From NCBI GenBank assembly GCA_936440205.1, contig OW387149.1:3417501-3481500 (forward strand): a stretch of 64,000 bases of DNA, given 5' to 3'. This document shows positions 57,901-64,000 of the stretch, one piece after another; within the stretch, counting starts at the first letter, position 1; each line of letters opens with the position of its first letter. The notes below the pieces were generated by a model that worked only from the letters and a program-made list of their open reading frames with translations, did no database searches and was not told the DNA's origin. The DNA is from Lepidonotus clava (lineage: Eukaryota; Annelida; Polychaeta; Phyllodocida; Polynoidae). The translations under genes were made by a program, and so were the position numbers.

Positions 57901-59199
57901 CTTATAAACGTCTTGAGCATTTCCTAAGCACCCCGCGAAAGGATCCTTGAGAAGACATGGTCAGTAATTGATGTCTTCTTGATGTCATGACTACCAGTTT
58001 TTGTGATCTGCTTAGTCACTCAGTGGTAACTTTGTCATGCGATGAAAGTAGGATCAGTCAATAGAAAAACCACCAAGGAAATGGCCTCCGGTCTTCCCTA
58101 TGCTGAAAGGTTTACAAGATCTACTTGTCTGTAACTCAGTATCTTGTTGGATAAAGGAAACCATTCATTCTAACAGAAAATTTAAAACCTATTTACAGAA
58201 AATCTCTTGATCAAATCAAGCTTGTTATAAAAAGCAAGGTGCTTGCAGTTCAAACCAGCCTTGATTATGTCAATTTGAGGTTTTGAAACTGACTAGACAG
58301 CTTGAAAAGACACTACTACTCATTTAAAATAGAATATATTGGATATTAATATTGTTTCTTTTGCCTGGGCAGTAGTCTATTTATGGCTCAATGAGGGTAC
58401 ATGATTAGAGAGTGGAGAAATGAAGCAGAGAGTCTAAGATGTAAGTCTGTCCTTGTGGTAGGGGTATCATATAGACTTTAGAGTGTGTCCCGCTGAGCTT
58501 CAGCGGGACTTTACAAGTCGGAAACAACATGGCAATCATTTGAGGATTCCCCAGTTAGAAGGAATATTTTCATCGACTATCTATATGAAGTAAGGAAAAT
58601 CCCCTTTGCTGGTTAACTTTTAAGGCCTAAGATTGCCAGAAACCAGTGGGCCGCAAAGGATTCTGGGGGAAGTGAGAATTCCCATCTTTAGATGGTGGAC
58701 TGCGGTAGGCCTCTGATACAGTGCAAGCGGTCACGGAGTCGGCTCGGAGGGGGATCATAGACCTAAGTGAAGGACCAATAGGAGCAGATTACAGAGTCGA
58801 CCCTGAAATATTGTCATGTACACTTAGTGGCCGGTGGCACGGGGAGGAGGAAGGGGAGGATTGATCGACTTAATATTGTGTGGTCCCAGATTAAACAAGC
58901 CATATGGATAACCATAAAGGATTGACAAATACTGCACACTGAAGACTACAATACTGATTCCAGTGACATTTTATGAGTGAGAAAACAGTGATGAAGTTAT
59001 CAGTATGAAAAAGTTGAACCACTCTATCAATATCAATATGAAAACATTGATGTGCGAATATTGATACATTTCTTAATTAGTGATTGATACTAACATCCCA
59101 TTAGGGCAGATAGGGCTCAGTATAAGCTTTCGTGTCAATTACATATCAAGTTTTCTGACCTTGTGGATCATTAAAGGAGTGTTCTCGTCCTCCTGTTGT
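57901..59199. other. Non-coding, with one strong hairpin
   Basis: No gene. A perfect 10-bp hairpin with a 3-base loop lies at 58487-58509. Confidence 0.45.
58487..58509 (+). repeat. Perfect 10-bp GC-rich hairpin
   Basis: GTCCCGCTGA and TCAGCGGGAC are exact complements around GCT. It stands alone in AT-rich DNA; its role is unknown. Confidence 0.6.
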
Positions 59200-59300
59200 T
59201 AGGCTTACATCCGCTGACATTAACCTAACAAAGTGACGGCGGGCGACGTGTTTTCCACTTTTGGAACATAATCCAGTGACGTTATTGGTCACGTCACAGC
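59200..59300 (-). repeat. Inverted copy of the 48-kb repeat
   Basis: The complement of 48040-48160 (CTGACATTAACCTAACAAAG, CCACTTTTGGAA, GTTATTGGTC). It includes the small hairpin GTGACGT/ACGTCAC near 59275. Confidence 0.65.
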
Positions 59301-59610
59301 AATATACCCATAACAACGTATCATTTTATGTTTGTCACACTGACGAGACTGTGGCTTTAATTAGTTTGGATTCTGGCTGTAAATAAAGCTTGCTGTATGT
59401 GGGACTTTTACATGGTGTGCTTGATGTTAGCTAAGCCTCATCAACTGGTTGTGACTGAGTGTAAAAAACTACTTTTTTATTATTAAATACTACTTCTAAA
59501 ATGATGTCCTTTTACATGTAGCAGTCTTCACACTGAACTTACTTTAAGTCATAATAAGAGCTCCTTGTCCATCTGGTTGCTGTTTGGTTAAACTGCTCAT
59601 TAAATGATCT

Positions 59611-59785
59611 GTGGGAACCAGCAAATTGGGTTGTGACCCCTTTACTTAATTCAACTCTCACCCCCTATGTGGCTTCATGGTGTAGCAGTTAGGACCCCGA
59701 CCTCCAAACCCAAAGGTCGTGGGTTGGATCCTGTATGAGTTTGTCATTGCCAGTGTTTTTCAGCCTGGTGAAGCCACGTGTTCCA
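59611..59785 (+). mobile_element. SINE family B (tRNA-headed)
   Basis: GTGGGAACCAGCAAATTGGG upstream, then TGGTGTAGCAGTTAGGACC (A box), GTGGGTTGGATCCTG (B box) and GTTTGTCATTGCCAGTG. It matches 40137-40310 on the other strand. Confidence 0.7.
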
Positions 59786-60160
59786 TGTAAATACCCCTTT
59801 TTTATAACCTGACCAGCTTTCAATATTCATGTCCTAATCGTATTCCAGCAGTCCCACATGCAGATCACGGAGTTGGGCTGACTTTTGCTTTTAAGAGAAA
59901 ATCGATTCCTTAGAATAGCCACAACACATGAACTGCTGAAAAGTCCTGCCACGTTGGATGGAGTGTTGGGGGCCAACAATGATAACACTTGTGCTTTAAT
60001 TCCTATTCAGAGTTCCCCTAAGAGTCAGTGCACCCATTTTCCGCCCAACATGTGCTTATACTGCCCTGTAGCTCGTCATATATTCTGTGTAATAGACCCA
60101 GGGAGGTGAATTAATGGGTGTAGGGTAGGGTGAGTGATTTTACAGACTTGGATTCATGTC
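59786..60160. other. Non-coding stretch
   Basis: No gene was recognised. Confidence 0.4.
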
Positions 60161-60730
60161 AGTGAGCAGAAATCTATTGGATTTATGCATACTCCCCCGT
60201 CGCGTCAGATTCCTTCATATTCCACAGTTGCTTCAGATTCCTCCGGAATCATCGCTCCGCGTTTAGCATTCTGGGTTTACGCAAGTGCCCAGATGTGGGC
60301 ATGGCCAAGTTAACTATGGCGCGTAGTGATACCAACTTTTAACTTAACGAAAAAAAGCTATACCCACAGAGGTGATTGTAATGGACAGCAGCGGAGGTGC
60401 AAATCACTGAGGTGTGACAGAGCGAAATCTATTGGATTTATGAATGCAAATGGCCGCCCTATTATGGGATGGCCTGTATTCACGCTGACCTTTGACCTCT
60501 CACGTTGTAGTGGCGCCATCTATTCACGAGGTTACGCGTGATTAGGGTAAATGCAAATGGCGACCGGATAAACAAATCTCGCCGAATCTCGCGATAATTG
60601 GGATTTGATGTTTGTGCTGCAAGTCACGTGATCTGGCGCACTGCATTGTGGGCCATACCGAAATAGCCAATCACCACTTAACTTTGATAAATAACACTCA
60701 GAAACGCAGCTAGCGACTGTTCAATCCCTC
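60161..60730 (+). promoter_or_regulatory. CpG-containing promoter-like island
   Basis: CpGs cluster here compared with the flanks. Words typical of TATA-less promoters occur: GTCACGTGAT (60625), GCATTGTGGGCC (60644), AGCCAATCACC (60665) and ATGGCGCG/ATGGCGACC. The word AATCTATTGGATTTATG occurs twice (about 60170 and 60427). The strand and the gene served are not shown; the exon array at 63.1 kb lies downstream. Confidence 0.35.
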
Positions 60731-61310
60731 CCCCAAACAGGGGATATCTATAAACTAGACCACAGCTATCAGATATGAACGTTTATTATTTATAAAAGCC
60801 CATTTGTTACTTTTTTTACCAGCTCGCATTCTGCATTTTGGCAAAAGCCATGTGTTTGGTGCAATTATACCTTTAAACAGGAATGATGAAAAACAATCCG
60901 CCAACCAAAAAGCACCCATGCCCAGGCTACAAAAATAAAAAATAATATAAATAAGGCCATATGGTTTTAACCATATATTTCAAGAGGTCTGTGGGTGATT
61001 TGAATAAGAGCTTCCCCTGATGCACGTTCTGTTCCTAAAGGTTAAAAACAGGACATTTTGTGTAAAAAGAACAAATTCTCCAGAGATTTACGCTGGTTCT
61101 GGAACTGCATACAAACGGACGTATTACATACGGGACCTTAGAGTGGTCACCTGCGGGACCCAGCAGTGTTCCTGCTGGTTACCATGGTAACCGCAGCCAA
61201 GCGTGAAGCAGGATTCTCTGTATGGGCGTCCGTATGTGTCTTAAGGGGATTGGACCCCCTCTAGGGCTGGCCTAACAACGGTATTGTATCAGCCGAACAA
61301 CGACACTCAA
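60731..61310. other. AT-rich non-coding stretch
   Basis: No gene was recognised. Confidence 0.45.
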
Positions 61311-61313
61311 CGA

Positions 61314-61460
61314 GCCTATAGGGGTACATTAAGATACCTTTTGTCCTAAAAAGAGAGGACAGAAAACTTGCAGATCTGACAATTTATAGCCTATAGGGGT
61401 AGATTTAGGTACCTTTTGTCCTAAAAAGAGAGGACAGAAAAGTTGCAGATCTGATAATTT
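61314..61460 (+). repeat. Tandem duplication of a ~72-bp unit with a small hairpin
   Basis: Both units contain AGCCTATAGGGGTA, ACCTTTTGTCCTAAAAAGAG (the GTCCT/AGGAC hairpin) and TTGCAGATCTGA. Confidence 0.85.
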
Positions 61461-62750
61461 TATGCATGGCTTTTTCGTGAGTTGTGGTTGGTGGTTGTTG
61501 ATTGCAAATTGATGAAACATTTTTTATCTTGCGTGATATTGGCAACTCTCCTGTCAAGGGTACCCCTATTGTATGTGAACATGCTCTTGCATGGTTTACC
61601 GTATATATACAAGGATTATACATAGTGTATTTGATGCAACACACCTTAGATTGCAAATTTAAGAAGGAGGAGGAATTATCCATAATTCAAATAGAATAGA
61701 ATAAAATAGCTCAGCCAAGGGGTTACACTGGAATAGCATCCTTAAGGATTGAAAGTTTCATTGAGCAGAAATTGTGAAACTGGATTGGAGATCCCACATG
61801 GATTCAAGGATGCTAAAAAATGTGGATTATTACTTAATCTGTTGATATAAGTGTTATTTGTGAGGATATATGGATTATGAATATACTTCATACCTTTAGG
61901 GACGCTGGAATTAGAGTCAAATGAACTCTGTGAATATATGATAACTACTTAATATCACTGTGGTAGTTTTATCAACCACACACACTATGGAATAACACCC
62001 ACTGCTGTTCATATATAGATGTTGTGGTTTGAATTCTGCTAAATATCAGATGTTGTGGTGTTCGTTCACTGGATGTTGTGATTCTATAACTATGTAAACC
62101 AAGATTAGGAGCATACCCTCTGGACTACATATCAATCAACGCAAGGAATCAATCTCGGGACCAATGGATGAACCACCAATGCTGAATGTACATACAGATT
62201 AAGATAGATCATACACAGATTAGTATTAGGACTAAGATTGAATGATTGCCTACAGCTGTCTTAGATAATGTTGTCAGTGCACGAAAACTAGAACTAATTA
62301 AGAGTGAAAAAGATTCCTGGATTACTGATACTTCTAGAAGATATTCTATACCTATGCTGCTGTTCTAGTACATGTACATCTTAAGATTCCTGAGTAGATT
62401 TGGATTTTCTATAGTTTGATATCACACGGCTTCAGGTTAATTTCAAACTCAGGTACACATATGAGAGCCACTGTGGAGCATCTATCATATCCCTGTTGAT
62501 CGTGAAATACCTACGGAGGAATTGGAGTATTGTAAGTGACGAATAAAGAACCGTGCCGGCAGCTTGGTTACGATTGAGGTTATGGCCTTGGTGTTTGAAG
62601 GTCGTAGCGAAGTTGTCAAGGACAATTGAAGTGGAATAAAGTCAACCCGAAGTTGTCTTAAGGACAATTAAAGCAACTTATGTGCATACCAAAAGCCGGA
62701 GCTTTCAATTAAGCTAGGATATAACTGCTGTTTCAGAACCTTTTGTCATT
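61461..62750. other. AT-rich non-coding stretch
   Basis: No gene was recognised. Confidence 0.5.
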
Positions 62751-63091
62751 TGACCTTGTCGTCTTAAGGTCAACGAAAGGTCATTCCCATTGACTTTGAA
62801 GTCATAGAAACATATAAATAATACAAAACAAACACCTGAAACGGATTCACACATCAACAGGAGTATCCTAAATTTCGTTAATTGACCTTGACATCTTAAG
62901 GTCAAGCAAAGGTCATTCCCATTGACTGAAAGGTCATAGTAATACATAAATAACACAAACCAAACGGATTCACACATCAATAATCCCCAAGCTACCACCA
63001 AATAGAACCAAATCGGATTTACTCACCATCAGGACTTGACCTTGACGTTTGAGGGTCACGTCAAGGTCGTCTCGCGAGAGGTTAAAGGTCA
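62751..63091 (+). promoter_or_regulatory. Three tandem nuclear-receptor-type modules (TGACCT-N10-DR5)
   Basis: Each module has TGACCT, exactly 10 bases, then two direct half-sites 5 bases apart. Module 1: 62751/62767/62778. Module 2: 62883/62899/62910. Module 3: 63037/63053/63064, with GGGTCA and AGGTCG as variants. Extra AGGTCA sites lie at 62931 and 63086. DR5 is the classical RAR/RXR element, so a retinoid-type enhancer is possible. Modules 1 and 2 are also tandem duplicates of ~132 bp, so repetition alone explains part of the pattern. Confidence 0.6.
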
Positions 63092-63259
63092 TTGGATAGC
63101 TGGAGGAACTCGTCTTTCATCCTGGGGGGTGACCCTGAGCTAAGCATGAACACTTCGGTGTCGTGTAAGAGTTCGGGTACCGACCGCCGGTGGCGGGCAC
63201 CGCCGGACGAAACCATCCAAGTGGTGCAGCCTAAGGGTGCCAAGAAGGGCCAGGATGAG
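63092..63259 (+). CDS. Exon-like sequence with donor, copy 1 of an array
   Basis: An open, GC-rich stretch reading MNTSVSCKSSGTDRRWRAPP then DETIQVVQPKGAKKGQDE, closed by a good donor (GATGAG/GTAGGA at 63259/63260). The upstream boundary is unknown. The part from about 63193 is repeated with changes at 63520-63585, 63645-63716 and 63802-63875, and distantly at 23.1 kb. No domain is recognised. Pro/Lys-rich short repeat peptides can occur in structural proteins, but I assign no function. Confidence 0.45.
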
Positions 63260-63339
63260 GTAGGAACACATATTTATTTATATTTCTTGTTCATTAAAAC
63301 TTATTTTATTTAATTGAAACTAAAACAAGAAACTGGTGG

Positions 63340-63424
63340 AAGGGTAAGGGTAGCGACTGCAGATAGCGTGTGCCATGATGTGTACCGTGTGCCACTCGTC
63401 CTCAGCGTGCCTAGAATGTATGAG
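63340..63424 (+). pseudogene. Diverged exon-like copy 2
   Basis: Keeps GGGTAGCGACTGCAGATAGC at its left and a GTATGAG/GTAGGAACAC donor at its right, but the middle no longer resembles the others. Confidence 0.35.
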
Positions 63425-63519
63425 GTAGGAACACATTTATTTATATTTTTGTTATAAAAGGACTTACTTAGACTAAAACAAAAAAATGGTATGAGGGTTC
63501 GGGTAGCAATTGCAGGTAG

Positions 63520-63585
63520 CATGCGCTGGCCAATGAGACCACCCAGGTGGTTCAGCCTAAGGGTGCCAAGAAGGGCCAGGATGAG
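63520..63585 (+). CDS. Exon-like copy 3 (22 codons, phase 0)
   Basis: Between GCAGGTAG and GATGAG/GTAGGC lie 66 nt reading HALANETTQVVQPKGAKKGQ then DE. The length is a multiple of three, so it could serve as an alternative or added exon to copy 1. Confidence 0.4.
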
Positions 63586-63644
63586 GTAGGCTAATATTGA
63601 TTTATATTTTTGTTAGAAAAACCCTGTTTGGGTAGCGTAGGTAG

Positions 63645-63716
63645 CACATGCCGCTGGATGAGACCATCCAAAAGGTGCAGCCTAAGGGTGCCAACGATTT
63701 TAAGGGCCAGGATGAG
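63645..63716 (+). CDS. Exon-like copy 4 (24 codons, phase 0)
   Basis: 72 nt reading HMPLDETIQKVQPKGANDFK then GQDE, followed by the donor GATGAG/GTAGGA. It has a two-codon insertion relative to copy 3, keeping frame. Confidence 0.4.
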
Positions 63717-63801
63717 GTAGGAACACATTAATTTATATGTTTTGTTAACTTATTAAAACTAAGACAAAATACTTGTGTAAAGGTTTGGGTAGCGATCGCA
63801 G

Positions 63802-63875
63802 GTGGCACGCACTGCTCACCAATGAGACCATGAAAATGGTGCAGCCTAAGGGTTCGAAAAAAGTGCCAGGAGGAG
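63802..63875 (+). CDS. Exon-like copy 5
   Basis: Starts after ATCGCAG and reads HALLTNETMKMVQPKGSKK before its end diverges. Donor GGAGGAG/GTATGA. Its 74-nt length differs from the phase-0 copies. Confidence 0.35.
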
Positions 63876-64000
63876 GTATGAATATACATTCACATTTATT
63901 TATAACTTTTGTTACGTCAACCTTATACTTGATCCCCATGAGGCAAATACTTGCAACTAATCACCGACGACAATGGTGAAGGACACTGGTACTGTGCTGC

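Overview
The window looks like non-coding DNA of an invertebrate animal. It is AT-rich and has no complete host gene. It is crowded with tRNA-headed SINEs, small palindromic DNA transposons (MITEs), minisatellites and short exon-like islands with GT/AG splice signals. The mix of repeats and possible nuclear-receptor sites would suit a deuterostome or lophotrochozoan, but I cannot name a species.

Layout. 1-5.1 kb: a duplicated TATA-bearing segment and several MITEs. 5.1-20.4 kb: one very young, GC-rich Ty3/gypsy-type (Metaviridae) LTR retrotransposon of about 15.3 kb. Its two 1,006-bp LTRs differ at about two positions and it is flanked by a 4-bp target duplication (GAAT). It carries gag, a pol region (protease, RT, RNase H, integrase) and then an unusually long 8.6-kb post-pol segment. 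That segment holds an unrecognised C2H2-finger ORF behind its own TATA/Inr promoter, a 1.6-kb internal tandem duplication, antisense coding-like stretches with splice signals, and an array of eight hairpins that share an ACGACC loop. 20.4-34 kb: AT-rich sequence with MITEs, tandem repeats and two exon-like copies near 23.1 kb. 34.46-35.29 kb: an older solo LTR of the same family in reverse orientation, with its own 4-bp target duplication (ATTG). 36.9-38.7 kb: a satellite of about 15 x 120 bp. 40-53 kb: SINE and MITE relics and segmental repeats. 53.2-55.6 kb: exon-like sequence and a minisatellite interrupted by a MITE. 57.1-57.9 kb: a 10-bp-period repeat. 60.2-60.7 kb: a promoter-like CpG-containing island. 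62.75-63.9 kb: three tandem modules with DR5 nuclear-receptor half-sites, just upstream of a tandem array of short exon-like units.

The parts most worth following are (a) the post-pol segment of the LTR element (private promoter, new ORF, hairpin array) and (b) the DR5 cluster plus exon array at the right edge, which may be the 5' or internal part of an unidentified host gene running off the window. Exon-like units at 23.1, 53.2 and 63.2 kb share a W-R-x-P ... (V/A)-Q-P type pattern and may belong to one gene or gene family. I do not recognise the product.
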